A DNA stretch of 64,000 nt from Marinilactibacillus sp042660675 (lineage in GTDB: Bacteria > Bacillota > Bacilli > Lactobacillales > Carnobacteriaceae_A): the NCBI RefSeq assembly GCF_042660675.1, contig NZ_JBHSUL010000027.1, positions 124,001 to 188,000 of the forward strand. Direction: 5' to 3'. The translations under genes were made by a program, and so were the position numbers. Under the pieces are notes generated by a model. That model worked only from the letters and a program-made list of their open reading frames with translations. It had not been told where the DNA came from and made no database searches. Positions 1 through 8,582 of the stretch are shown one piece after another (position 1 is the stretch's first letter; each line of letters starts with the position of its first letter).

Positions 1-548
1 TGTTCTTTTTCATATAACTGATAAACTAATTCTATAAGCAATCCTTTATTGTCCGCTTGTTGTTGAGCTCGTTGCTTTGCTCCATCATCTCGAATATTTT
101 TCATTTCTTCAAGAAGTTCTTTTTCAAACAATTTACTAATACCCTCTAAAAAAGCGACGTTATCTTCGTTATTCAAATCTAATGATTTTTCTTTTAGGTA
201 TTTTATATTCGCTTTAACTAAACAAACTGATGTTTTATTACTTATTAATTCTTTATTTTTATACTTTCTTACATATTGTTGAGCTATTATATTTCCTTTA
301 TCGTTAAAAAATGGCAAATAAAAATAAATACCATTACCCAAATCGTTGGGCTGTCTTTGATTTTCTTTACCAAAAATATAAGAATTAAAATTAAAAAATT
401 CACTTGATATACTTTTTTGTCGTATTTTAGTCGTTCCGTGCCAACCAATTAAATTTTCATATGTCATTACTTCCATTCCTAAGCTATGTTTGTAGGTTGT
501 TAATTTATGTTTGAAAATAATATAATTAGCTATTTCTAAAGCTAACAC
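1..548 (-). CDS. ADP-ribosyltransferase-like protein, C-terminus cut by window
   Basis: The reading frame is open from about position 569 to the window edge, so only the N-terminal part is visible. Near the start it has GWHGT, followed about 35 residues later by DLGNGIYFY. A His in an HGT turn followed by a Tyr in a GxGxY-type strand is the layout of ADP-ribosyltransferase folds such as DUF3990 and PARP-like toxins, so I infer that fold. The third catalytic residue is not identifiable in the visible part. The rest is Lys/Gln/Glu-rich and helical. Two starts are possible: GTG at 548, with a weak AAGGA only 2 bases upstream, or ATG at 467, with AGGA 9 bases upstream. I kept the longer form because the extra 27 codons look coding. 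It follows the 392-residue gene after about 180 bases and may share its transcript. Function is unproven. Confidence 0.5.
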   Translation of the reverse strand, partial: MLALEIANYIIFKHKLTTYKHSLGMEVMTYENLIGWHGTTKIRQKSISSEFFNFNSYIFGKENQRQPNDLGNGIYFYLPFFNDKGNIIAQQYVRKYKNKELISNKTSVCLVKANIKYLKEKSLDLNNEDNVAFLEGISKLFEKELLEEMKNIRDDGAKQRAQQQADNKGLLIELVYQLYEKE

Positions 549-727
549 TATCCTTATTTTATTGAACTATTCAAAAAAAAGCAATACTTTTACATTTTTT
601 AAAAATAAAATAAAAAATCGATTCACTATTAGTACATATTCTTTCTTCAACATTTACAACTAATTTGTCACAGTAAACATCTTACTTATATTATTACAAA
701 AAGCTAGACTAATCAAAATAGAAAAAA

Positions 728-1906
728 TTACTGCTCAAAACTTGTTATTATATATTTTTCTTTTACTAATTCGTCCTTGTCGTTAAAGTAATGTTCTATA
801 TTTAATTCACCGCTTATACTTGATGACACCGTCACTGATTTTACTGATTGTTTTATCTCCTTAAATAGTTCCTTCGTAAACTTAGCTTTAATGTTGTTTC
901 CATCTGGTAGCCTAAGTTTCAAGTAATTTCTTTCGTTACTTGCAGAGCGAACTTCTCCAACAAATTTATTAACATTTGATACTAGTTTTAATTTTTCCTG
1001 TTCTACTATTAAGTTATCAATCAATTTTATTTTATTAATTGTTGTATCAACTGGATTAATAGCTCCTACTTTGTTATTCCTACTATCTAAAAGTTCTACA
1101 TTTAGATCTTGATCATTCAAGTAATTTATTAAATCTTTCGTTTTATTATAAAATTCTTTATGTTCATTAATGTAATGATCAAATAAATAATTTGCATTAT
1201 AATTTTCAAATCCATAAAACAAATCTACCAAATTATCGAAAACTAAAGATTCTTCAAATAAAGTTTGTTGTCCTCGTTCATCTATTAAAAAATTAATTTC
1301 AAAAGAACCCTCTGTAAACGGGACTATATTTAAATCCTGATCAGTAATAATACCTAGTTCTTCCAACTCTTCCTTCTTCTGTTTTATAAATTTTTGTACG
1401 TAATCAATCATTTTCGATACGTTTCTTGCTGACATGATATGAGAATTTTCTCTATCGATAAGTTTGTATAGAATTCGAGTTATGTTGAAATAATCAGGGA
1501 AATATTCCTTATAGTTTGCTGATATTTCTTGAAGACTCTCATTACGTAAATAATCATATTCGAAAAACACATCTTCTGTTGGTATGTATTCAACTATAGA
1601 GTCAGAAAATGAAAATTCATATTCTTCTATAGAAAAAATTCTAGACTGCTCATTTTCAATTATTAATACTTTTAAATCTCCAGATTCTTTGAATTCATAG
1701 AGAATATCACCAATTGAAGAATCCGAAAAAATCAGATCGATATTATCTCTGTCAAGCCTTTTAATAAAATAAAGATTATCATCCATAGTATATAAAAAAT
1801 AATACTTATTATTATTAGAGGATATAAAGGCTAAAGGTTGGTCAAAGTATTCAAAAATAAATACGTATTCCATTTCCCTTATGAAGTCAGTGTCTATCAC
1901 TTTCAT
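728..1906 (-). CDS. Hypothetical protein, 392 aa, accessory island
   Basis: This is a soluble acidic protein of 392 residues without signal peptide or membrane segments. The N-terminus (about residues 10-75: FEYFDQPLAFI, then a Tyr/Phe-rich beta region and an acidic stretch) recalls the DUF6575-type N-terminal domain. That is pattern memory, not a search result. Residues about 165-185 and 280-300 are Lys/Glu-rich helices, and the last 70 residues look like a small beta barrel (LKLRLPDGNNIKAKF). A strong Shine-Dalgarno (GGAGGT, 6 bases from the ATG) supports the start. It overlaps the upstream 130-residue gene by 20 bases, so the two are translationally coupled. Base composition is much more AT-rich than the suf genes next door, which suggests horizontal transfer. 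No function can be assigned; a partner in a toxin or defence cassette is possible. Confidence 0.75.
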   Translation of the reverse strand: MKVIDTDFIREMEYVFIFEYFDQPLAFISSNNNKYYFLYTMDDNLYFIKRLDRDNIDLIFSDSSIGDILYEFKESGDLKVLIIENEQSRIFSIEEYEFSFSDSIVEYIPTEDVFFEYDYLRNESLQEISANYKEYFPDYFNITRILYKLIDRENSHIMSARNVSKMIDYVQKFIKQKKEELEELGIITDQDLNIVPFTEGSFEINFLIDERGQQTLFEESLVFDNLVDLFYGFENYNANYLFDHYINEHKEFYNKTKDLINYLNDQDLNVELLDSRNNKVGAINPVDTTINKIKLIDNLIVEQEKLKLVSNVNKFVGEVRSASNERNYLKLRLPDGNNIKAKFTKELFKEIKQSVKSVTVSSSISGELNIEHYFNDKDELVKEKYIITSFEQ

Positions 1907-2279
1907 TACTTACCTCCTCAGCTAATAAATTATCTCTGGTTAACCATCCAATATTTTTATACTCCCATAAATTCAAATGGTTTCCCTCTAATAGAGCTTT
2001 TCCTAAATCTTTTGTCAAATAAAATTCTGATATGTAATAATTACCAAATTTCTTAGAAAATTTTTTTTTCATTTCTTCCGTAGATCCTCGACTATCATAA
2101 AATGATAGTGCCATAGAGGCACACTCTTTACCTTTTATCAAAACACCTCTATCTATGTGAGTTTTGAAATCTTCATCTGTTGGAGGTGAAGATTTGCACA
2201 ACCTATAAAAAGTACCCTCCACCTCTTCAGAGTTTAAAGGGGGACAGCTCTCGGGATATTCATCATATTTCAGTTCCAT
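1887..2279 (-). CDS. Hypothetical protein, 130 aa, accessory island
   Basis: This is a small soluble protein of 130 residues, rich in charged and aromatic residues. Visible motifs are CPPLN near the N-terminus, FYRLCKSSPPTDEDF around residues 24-38, KECASMALSFYDS around residues 51-63, and HLNLWEYKN near residue 105. The pattern of YRL, then P-x-x-x-DF, then EC-x-x-x-A-x-S looks like a conserved family of short accessory proteins, but I cannot name it. GGAGGT lies 6 bases before the ATG. It is the first gene of the minus-strand cassette and overlaps the 392-residue gene by 20 bases. The cassette is flanked by an integrase relic, so this is probably cargo of a decayed mobile element. Confidence 0.7.
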   Translation of the reverse strand: MELKYDEYPESCPPLNSEEVEGTFYRLCKSSPPTDEDFKTHIDRGVLIKGKECASMALSFYDSRGSTEEMKKKFSKKFGNYYISEFYLTKDLGKALLEGNHLNLWEYKNIGWLTRDNLLAEEVSNESDRH

Positions 2280-2509
2280 TTTATACCTCCTAAATATTAG
2301 AATCGCTTAATACTTATTAAAACAAAACAAAGGTAATAAAACAATAGCTTCTACCCCTACAACTCAAATAAACTGTTAGAATTAAGTAGTTAAATTATAA
2401 AATAGAGTTACGCATTAATTTTGATTAAGCTTTCAACTACTTTTTCTTGAGACAAAAACCAAACAACCTTTTTATGTACTTACCATTTGAGAGGTTACAT
2501 ATAGCTCAA

Positions 2510-2647
2510 AGTACCCCTCCAATTACCGCTTGTTCTTTAATGTTTGAATTAGGTACATTCATAAATGAAGTTCAAAAAGGAGTAGGTTATTCTGATCTAA
2601 AATCAACAATGAATGTTTATAGCCACGTAGCGCCTCAACAAATTTAA
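2510..2647 (+). pseudogene. Tyrosine integrase C-terminal relic
   Basis: The last 45 or so codons before the stop at 2647 read like the C-terminal end of a phage-type tyrosine recombinase: SLMFELG, then INEVQKGVGYSDLKSTMN, then VYSHVAP. The family usually has LFEAG, then I-x-EVQ-x-x-LGHSD-x-x-TT-x-x-Y-T-H, with the nucleophilic Tyr in the Y-x-HV block. That Tyr is kept, but the GHSD His has become Tyr (GYSD). No upstream catalytic domain is in frame, and an ATG-initiated frame of 66 codons beginning at 2447 lacks recognisable integrase sequence in its first third. I call this a decayed fragment. It marks the past border of an integrated element beside the suf operon terminator. Confidence 0.65.
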
Positions 2648-2710
2648 AAATAGTAAAATACTTTAATCTTTGATAAATAAATAGTATTTTAGATAGCTTT
2701 TTTAAAATTA

Positions 2711-2757
2711 AAAGAATAAAAAAGCTAGGGATGTTATTGAATCAACATTCCTAGCTT
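2711..2757 (-). terminator. Terminator of the suf operon
   Basis: On the minus strand, downstream of the sufB stop, AAGCTAGG pairs with CCTAGCTT, with ATGTT/AACAT inside the stem, and a run of T follows. This is a classic intrinsic terminator that closes the suf transcript and separates it from the accessory patch. Confidence 0.85.
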
Positions 2758-2765
2758 ATTAAAAA

Positions 2766-4160
2766 CTACCCTACTGAACCTTCCATTTCGTAGCTAATCA
2801 AACGGTTCAGTTCGACTGCGTATTCCATAGGAAGTTCTTTGGTGAAGGGTTCTACGAATCCCATGACGATCATTTCTGTGGCCGTTTCTTCGTTCAAGCC
2901 CCGGCTCATCAGGTAGTAGAGTTGTTCTTCTGATATTTTAGAAACTTTTGCTTCGTGTTCTAAGGCGACGTTCGAGTTGTGGATCTCGTTGTAAGGAATC
3001 GTGTCGGATTTCGACTTGTCATCCATGATGATCGTGTCACATTCGATATGTGAGATCGATCCGCCGGAATTTTTCCCAAACGTTACTTGTCCACGGTAGT
3101 TGACTTCTCCACCATCTTTAGCGATCGATTTTGAAACGATTGAGCTAGACGTGTTTGGAGCATTGTGGATCATTTTCGCACCGGTATCTTGAATCTGACC
3201 TTCTCCAGCCATCGCGATCGACATGGTCGTACCACGAGCGCCACGTCCGTTCAGATGGATACTTGGGTATTTCATAGTCGTTTTAGCGCCTAAATTACCA
3301 TCGATCCATTCAACCGTTGCGCCTTCAGCGGCAGTTGCACGTTTTGTAACGAGGTTGTAGACGTTATCTGACCAGTTTTGGATCGTTGTATAACGGCAGT
3401 AAGCATCTTTTTTAACGATGATTTCTACAACGGCAGCGTGTAGTGAGCTTTCAGAGAATGTTGGGGCTGTACAACCTTCAACGTAATGCACACTTGCGCC
3501 TTCATCTACGATGATTAGTGTACGTTCAAATTGACCCATCGCTTCATCATTGATACGGAAGTACATTTGTAGTGGCACGTCACAGCGGACGCCTTTTGGT
3601 ACATAGATAAAGGTTCCACCCGACCAAGTCGCTGAGTTCAAAGCCGCTAGCTTGTTGTCTGTTGGTGGGACAACTGTTCCAAAGTGTTCTTTGAAGAGTT
3701 CTGGATATTCTTTTAAGGCTGTATCGGTATCGGTAAAGACGATCCCCAGTTTTTCGTATTCTTCTTTCATATTGTGGTAAACCACTTCTGATTCATACTG
3801 AGCACCAGAGCCCGCCAAAAATTGACGTTCTGCTTCTGGAACGCCTAGACGTTCAAAGGTTTCTTTGATTTTATCTGGTACATCATCCCAGCTACGTTCT
3901 GAACGTTCACTGGATTTACGGTAATAGGTGATATTGTCAAAATCAACTTCTGATAGATCCGCGCCCCAATTTGGCATTGGACGTTTCAAAAAGTGATCAT
4001 AAGATTTCAAACGGTAATCCAGCATCCATTGTGGTTCTTCTTTACGTGCTGAAATATCTCGGATAATGCTTTCTGTTAGTCCTTTACCAGTATCGTAAAG
4101 TGACTCGACATCATCGTGGAATCCGTATTGGTATTCGCTTTTTTCTGGTACATCGACCAT
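2766..4160 (-). CDS. sufB: SufB, Fe-S cluster scaffold subunit
   Basis: SufB is the scaffold subunit of the cytosolic SufBC2D complex on which Fe-S clusters are built before transfer to apoproteins. The 464-residue length is normal for the family. The C-terminal half is the beta-helix SufB/SufD core (HSDTIPYNEIHNSN-type segments, then NEETATEMIVMGFVEPF). The N-terminus carries the usual SufB opening with YQYGFHDDVES. AGAGGGG precedes the ATG by 9 bases. It is the last gene of sufCDSUB, 40 bases after sufU, and is followed by an intrinsic terminator. The order C-D-S-U-B is the Gram-positive SUF arrangement, the main Fe-S system in Lactobacillales. Identification is secure from length, sequence and context. 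Confidence 0.97.
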   Translation of the reverse strand: MVDVPEKSEYQYGFHDDVESLYDTGKGLTESIIRDISARKEEPQWMLDYRLKSYDHFLKRPMPNWGADLSEVDFDNITYYRKSSERSERSWDDVPDKIKETFERLGVPEAERQFLAGSGAQYESEVVYHNMKEEYEKLGIVFTDTDTALKEYPELFKEHFGTVVPPTDNKLAALNSATWSGGTFIYVPKGVRCDVPLQMYFRINDEAMGQFERTLIIVDEGASVHYVEGCTAPTFSESSLHAAVVEIIVKKDAYCRYTTIQNWSDNVYNLVTKRATAAEGATVEWIDGNLGAKTTMKYPSIHLNGRGARGTTMSIAMAGEGQIQDTGAKMIHNAPNTSSSIVSKSIAKDGGEVNYRGQVTFGKNSGGSISHIECDTIIMDDKSKSDTIPYNEIHNSNVALEHEAKVSKISEEQLYYLMSRGLNEETATEMIVMGFVEPFTKELPMEYAVELNRLISYEMEGSVG

Positions 4161-4200
4161 GTTTGCGTGCCCCTCTCGTGAGTGTGTTGCTCGTTGGTTT

Positions 4201-4677
4201 CTAGTCTGTTATGTCTTCATGTCTCAGTTGTCCGTCTACTCCGGTACCCTGGTTCGCCAAGGCTTTTTCCAATGCTTTCCAAGAAAGTGTGGCGCATTTG
4301 ATGCGGGCTGGGAATTTTGAAACACCTGACAACATCATAGCGTCGCCTAAGGCGTTCTGGTCTGGCGTTTCGTTACCCTGAACCACTTGGGAAAATTCTT
4401 TTGAAAGATTCAAGGCTTCTTCGATCGGTTTCCCAATGATCGCATCCGTCATCATGCTGGCACTGGCCATAGAAATTGTACAGCCACTACCATCAAATCT
4501 AACGTCTTTTACCATTCCGTCTTGTACATTGAGTTGCACTTGGATCACATCCCCACAAGTCGGGTTTCTGAGCTCGATCTGTGTGGTGCTTTCATCCAGT
4601 GTCCCACGTCTTCTCGGCGACTGGGAGTGATCTAGGATAACGGCTCTATATAGTTGATCTAGTTTAGTTAAGGCCAT
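4201..4677 (-). CDS. sufU: SufU, zinc-dependent sulfurtransferase
   Basis: SufU accepts the persulfide sulfur from SufS and relays it to the SufBCD scaffold. It is related to IscU but in Firmicutes works as a Zn-dependent sulfurtransferase. All expected ligands are present: Cys41 and Asp43 (PTCGD), Cys66 (GSGCTIS) and Cys128 (IKCATLSW). The insertion between the second and third Cys that separates SufU from IscU is also present. The 158-residue length is typical. AAAGGAG precedes the ATG at 4677, which lies inside the 3' end of sufS (14-base overlap), so translation is probably coupled to the enzyme it activates. Confidence 0.96.
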   Translation of the reverse strand: MALTKLDQLYRAVILDHSQSPRRRGTLDESTTQIELRNPTCGDVIQVQLNVQDGMVKDVRFDGSGCTISMASASMMTDAIIGKPIEEALNLSKEFSQVVQGNETPDQNALGDAMMLSGVSKFPARIKCATLSWKALEKALANQGTGVDGQLRHEDITD

Positions 4678-5902
4678 TTAAGAAAAACTCCTTTGTAGCG
4701 AGAATCGCTTCTACAAATTTATCAGCATCAGCTTTGTTGTTATAAACATAAAAACTGGCTCTAGCCGTTGCGGGCTGATTTAGATACGTCATCAGTGGTT
4801 GAGCACAATGGTGACCGGCTCTGACTGCGACACCTTCCATATCCATCGCTGTCGCCACATCATGTGGATGGACGCCATCGATATTGAATGAAATTACACC
4901 AGTTCTGAATCTCAAATCTTCTGGACCGAAAATCGTCAGTCCTTCGATCTGTTTTAGTTTCGGCATCACATATTCAACCAGTTCTCGTTCGTGTTGAACG
5001 ATGTTTTCCATACCGACTTTTTCCAAATACTGAACCGCAGCCGCTAGACCGATTGCTCCCGCAATATTGGGTGTTCCTGCTTCGAATTTCCAAGGCAGTT
5101 CTTTCCAAGTACTGTCTTGTTCTTCCACGAAATCGATCATCTCGCCACCGAATTCAATAGGTTCCATCTGTTCAAGTAGTGCACGTTTTCCGTAAAGCAC
5201 GCCTATCCCAGTTGGTCCTAGCATCTTATGTCCGCTAAAAGCGTAAAAATCCGCGTGGAGCGCTTCTACGTCCACTGGCATATGTGGAACGGCTTGAGCT
5301 CCATCAACGACCAGATAGCCGTTTTTCTCGTGTACCCAGTCGGCAATCTGACGTATCGGATTCACCACACCCAGTACATTGGAGACATGCGTTAAAGAAA
5401 CAATTTTTGTTTTAGTTGTGAGTTTGGTTTGGAAATCATCCAGATCAAGCTGACCATCTTCTGTCAGTTCAGCATACACCAGTTTCGCTTTTTTCTTTTT
5501 CGCTAACTGTTGCCAAGGAATGATATTAGAGTGATGTTCCATATAAGAGATCAAGATCTCATCTCCGGCTTCTACGACCACTTCTCCAAAGCTTCTGGCA
5601 ACCCAGTTCAGTGAAGTGGTGGTTCCGCGCGTCAAAAGCACTTCTGCTGTTTCAGCGGCGTTGATGAAGTTTCGAATAACTTCACGGGACCCTTCATACT
5701 GACTGGTCGCTCGTTCTGCCAACGTATGCACACCCCGGTGTACATTGGCATTTGATGTATGGTAATAGGTTTCGACTGCATCCAGTACAGTCTGTGGTTT
5801 TTGCGTGGTTGCTGCATTGTCCAGATAAACCAGTGGTTCATCGTTAATGACCTGGTTTAAAATGGGAAAATCCTGTTTTAATCGGTCAAACGAATCGGTC
5901 AT
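4664..5902 (-). CDS. sufS: SufS, cysteine desulfurase
   Basis: This is a class-V PLP aminotransferase-fold enzyme that removes sulfur from cysteine to give alanine and an enzyme-bound persulfide, the sulfur source for Fe-S assembly. The PLP lysine is Lys226 in SGHKMLGPTG, and the catalytic Cys366 lies in the RAGHHCAQPLM loop, the group II (SufS) form. The 412-residue length is normal. The start overlaps the sufD stop by 4 bases, and the 3' end overlaps sufU by 14 bases. This gives a tightly coupled D-S-U block, in keeping with the SufS-SufU partnership. Confidence 0.97.
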   Translation of the reverse strand: MTDSFDRLKQDFPILNQVINDEPLVYLDNAATTQKPQTVLDAVETYYHTSNANVHRGVHTLAERATSQYEGSREVIRNFINAAETAEVLLTRGTTTSLNWVARSFGEVVVEAGDEILISYMEHHSNIIPWQQLAKKKKAKLVYAELTEDGQLDLDDFQTKLTTKTKIVSLTHVSNVLGVVNPIRQIADWVHEKNGYLVVDGAQAVPHMPVDVEALHADFYAFSGHKMLGPTGIGVLYGKRALLEQMEPIEFGGEMIDFVEEQDSTWKELPWKFEAGTPNIAGAIGLAAAVQYLEKVGMENIVQHERELVEYVMPKLKQIEGLTIFGPEDLRFRTGVISFNIDGVHPHDVATAMDMEGVAVRAGHHCAQPLMTYLNQPATARASFYVYNNKADADKFVEAILATKEFFLNGLN

Positions 5903-7197
5903 CTAGCCGTCAACTTCCTCTCAATGGTTTCAACTAGTTCATCACGAATCGATTTCAAAGGAATCGCTGAGATTACAGATCCTAAAAATCCTCTGATGAC
6001 TAAGCGTTCAGCTTCTGTTTTCTCGATACCACGACTCATGAGATAATACATTTCTTCTGGGTCCACTCGACCGACAGAAGCCGCATGACCAGCTGTGACT
6101 TCATTCTCGTCGATCAATAGAATCGGGTTCGCATCTCCACGCGCCTTATCAGATAACATCAATACACGAGATTCTTGTTGTGCATCAGAATCTTTAGCTC
6201 CTTTGATGATATGACCGATTCCGTTGAAAGTCAGTGTTGCACGGTCAAGGATAACCCCATGTTGGTAGATATTCCCTGTTGTGTTTTTACCATAGCTGAC
6301 AACGTTTGAATCAATCACTTGTGTTTGTCTACCGCTACTGATTCCAACGGCTTTCAAGTCTGAATTCGATCCGTTTCCAACGAGGTTTGTATCCAAGTCA
6401 GCGATTGTGCTCCCGTTGTTCATGACCCCGATTGCCCAATCAATTGAAGCGTCACGGAAAGTATGTCCAGCACGGTTAAAGTACGTTGTTGTATTTTCAC
6501 CTAACTGGTCTACTGCAGAGAATTTCACTTGTGCGCCTTGTTTAGCGACAACTTCCACTAAGATGTTAGCAGCATTCTTTTCCTGACCAGCAGTAAAGAA
6601 ACGCTCTACATAGTTGAAACTAGAATTCACATCCGCATAAACCAGTACATGTTTGATAAAGCTATCGTCTACTAAACTGTTTTGGATAAAGATGGCTTCC
6701 AAAGGTTCGTCTACGACGACATTTTTAGGCACATATAAGAATAAGCCTGAGTTCATAAAAGCCGCATGGAAAGCAGAAATCTTGTTTTTCTGTGGTTTCA
6801 CTGCAATTTGCATGTACGCTTCTTGAACCAATTCAGAATGCTCTTTTAAAGCTGTCTGAATATCGGTAAAGATCACGCCTTTTTCTTTCAATGATTCTGG
6901 TAAGGTCTCAATAACCGTATCATTACCGGCTTGAACAACACGCGCTGCATCTGCTTTGTCTTCCATAAACTGAGTAATGTCGACTGACTTCGCTGCTGGT
7001 GCACCAGTCAAGTTCGGCACTTGAAACAGTGGCCAACGGTTATAACGTAGTCGTTCAATGATCGGTAGCTCCAGTTTCTCGATACTGTTCAGCGCTTCTA
7101 GACGCAACTGAAGCATCCATTCTGGTTCTTGGAGTCCTGTCGAGAAGGCCGTTAGAGCGTCAGCATAATCTACGTACTGCTTTTCTTTTGTTACCAT
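5899..7197 (-). CDS. sufD: SufD, Fe-S assembly complex subunit
   Basis: SufD is the paralogue of SufB and forms the SufB-SufD heterodimer bound by two SufC ATPases. The 432-residue protein shows the family C-terminus (DANPILLIDENEVTAGHAASVG, then EEMYYLMSRGI and RLVIRGFLG), including the HAASVG His region conserved in SufD. The N-terminal part is helical, as usual. The gene lies 20 bases after sufC and overlaps sufS by 4 bases. Identification rests on similarity to the SufB core and on operon position. Confidence 0.95.
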   Translation of the reverse strand: MVTKEKQYVDYADALTAFSTGLQEPEWMLQLRLEALNSIEKLELPIIERLRYNRWPLFQVPNLTGAPAAKSVDITQFMEDKADAARVVQAGNDTVIETLPESLKEKGVIFTDIQTALKEHSELVQEAYMQIAVKPQKNKISAFHAAFMNSGLFLYVPKNVVVDEPLEAIFIQNSLVDDSFIKHVLVYADVNSSFNYVERFFTAGQEKNAANILVEVVAKQGAQVKFSAVDQLGENTTTYFNRAGHTFRDASIDWAIGVMNNGSTIADLDTNLVGNGSNSDLKAVGISSGRQTQVIDSNVVSYGKNTTGNIYQHGVILDRATLTFNGIGHIIKGAKDSDAQQESRVLMLSDKARGDANPILLIDENEVTAGHAASVGRVDPEEMYYLMSRGIEKTEAERLVIRGFLGSVISAIPLKSIRDELVETIERKLTAR

Positions 7198-7217
7198 AGG
7201 TTTTGCCTCCTCTTTTT

Positions 7218-7994
7218 TTATTCGTGTTCTTCTTCTTTGTATTCGATGCCCAATTCTTCCATCAAACCTTTGTATCCTTCAGCTTCCAGTTTGTGCGCGA
7301 GTTCTGCGCCACCGGTCTTAACTACACGGCCGTCCATCATAATGTGAACAACGTCTGGAGTGATGTAGTTCAAGAGTCTTTGGTAGTGAGTAATAATGAG
7401 TGACCCAAAATTCTCGCCACGCATTTCATTCACGCCTTTTGAAACCACTTGTAAGGCATCGATATCTAGACCTGAATCAATCTCATCTAAAACCGCGAAA
7501 GTCGGTTCAATCATTAGTAATTGAAGAATTTCGTTACGTTTCTTTTCTCCACCTGAGAAACCTTCGTTCAAATAACGCTCAGCCATTTCTTCAGACATAT
7601 CAAGTAAGGCCATTTTTTCATCCAGTTTATTGATGAAATCCATAACGCCCATTTTATCGTCTTCGTCACGGCGAGAATTGATCGCTGCACGCATAAATTC
7701 CGCATTTGTGATCCCAGCAATTTCACTTGGATATTGAACCGCTAAAAATAGACCTGCACGAGCACGTTCATCGACTTCTAGTTCCAATACGTTTTCTCCG
7801 TCAAGCAGGACTTCTCCTTCTGTAACTTCATAACTTGGGTGTCCCATAATTGCAGCGGATAAGGTTGATTTACCGGTTCCGTTGGGTCCCATGATGGCAT
7901 GGATTTCTCCTGTCTGCATTTTTAAATTAACGCCTTTTAAAATTTCTTTATCTTCAATGGATACATGTAGGTTCTTGATTTCTAATACAGCCAT
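7218..7994 (-). CDS. sufC: SufC, Fe-S assembly ATPase
   Basis: SufC is the ABC-type ATPase that drives conformational change in SufBCD during cluster assembly. It is a soluble ATPase, not a transporter. Walker A is GPNGTGKST (residues 36-44), the signature is FSGGEKKR, and Walker B is FAVLDEIDSGLD, the SufC-specific form in which DEIDSGLD replaces DEPTSALD. The 258-residue length is typical. AGGAAGG precedes the ATG by 6 bases. It is the first gene of the operon, with a candidate sigma-A promoter about 75-105 bases upstream of the start codon. Confidence 0.97.
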   Translation of the reverse strand: MAVLEIKNLHVSIEDKEILKGVNLKMQTGEIHAIMGPNGTGKSTLSAAIMGHPSYEVTEGEVLLDGENVLELEVDERARAGLFLAVQYPSEIAGITNAEFMRAAINSRRDEDDKMGVMDFINKLDEKMALLDMSEEMAERYLNEGFSGGEKKRNEILQLLMIEPTFAVLDEIDSGLDIDALQVVSKGVNEMRGENFGSLIITHYQRLLNYITPDVVHIMMDGRVVKTGGAELAHKLEAEGYKGLMEELGIEYKEEEHE

Positions 7995-8068
7995 TATGTA
8001 CCTTCCTTTTCTCTGGGATTTTTTTAGCTACGCACGTTAAAATTCTTATGCGTATACTCTTTCATTTT

Positions 8069-8098
8069 AGTTTAATTGAGAAAGATTATCAAGGTCAA
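8069..8098 (-). promoter_or_regulatory. Candidate promoter of sufCDSUB
   Basis: On the minus strand TTGACC (8093-8098) is separated by 18 bases from TAAACT (8069-8074), a plausible but imperfect sigma-A promoter upstream of sufC. No operator repeat was seen beside it. Confidence 0.45.
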
Positions 8099-8214
8099 AA
8101 AGCCCTCCAAAACTACTCAAACACGGAAAAATGCTTATGTAACAATGTTTCTAGATTGTAAAAATTATTATCTAGGAAATAATCTAAAATGTTGTCCGTT
8201 TCCTTTATTACAAT

Positions 8215-8254
8215 AAAAAAAATGCGCCCTTAAGGAATCTCCCTAAGAGCGCAT
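8215..8254 (-). terminator. Terminator after small membrane protein genes
   Basis: ATGCGC (8222-8227) pairs with GCGCAT (8249-8254), and the stem continues through CTTA/TAAG. On the minus strand the hairpin is followed by a run of T. It ends the transcript of the two small membrane protein genes. Confidence 0.85.
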
Positions 8255-8265
8255 CAGAATGGAGC

Positions 8266-8538
8266 TTACTTTATGTGTTTGGATCTAGATAGAATTAAAC
8301 AAGTAATCCCTATAACCAGCAAAAACAACGCTAAGCCCATATACCTTACAAGGTTTACATTTGTTTCCAATGCATACTGAATCGTATCCATTCCCATCTC
8401 ATCAATAACTGGATAAACAAAGCTTGGCATAAAGATTGGAATGAATACAGCTATCAGAATCAATAACATTCCTATGTACTTTACAGCTTTGTTCAATAGT
8501 TCTATTTGATTGGTTTTTTGACTCATCTCTTCTTTCAT
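8266..8538 (-). CDS. Small two-helix membrane protein, 90 aa
   Basis: This is an unrecognised 90-residue protein with two predicted membrane helices (about residues 19-40 and 64-84), a short charged N-terminus and a Lys/His/Arg-rich tail. The second helix, NLVRYMGLALFLLVIGI, closely resembles NVLRYITLAVFLFTIGI in the protein encoded just upstream, so the two are tandem paralogues. The gene is followed by an intrinsic terminator. No function is inferred beyond membrane location. Confidence 0.7.
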   Translation of the reverse strand: MKEEMSQKTNQIELLNKAVKYIGMLLILIAVFIPIFMPSFVYPVIDEMGMDTIQYALETNVNLVRYMGLALFLLVIGITCLILSRSKHIK

Positions 8539-8582
8539 AACAGGTATTCCTTCTTTCTTGTCGTTTTTTCATTTCAAATTGG

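Noticed and set aside
2447..2509. N-terminal third of the 66-codon frame preceding the integrase relic
   Set aside because: Only the C-terminal part resembles an integrase; the beginning has no matching motif, so I did not annotate a full protein.
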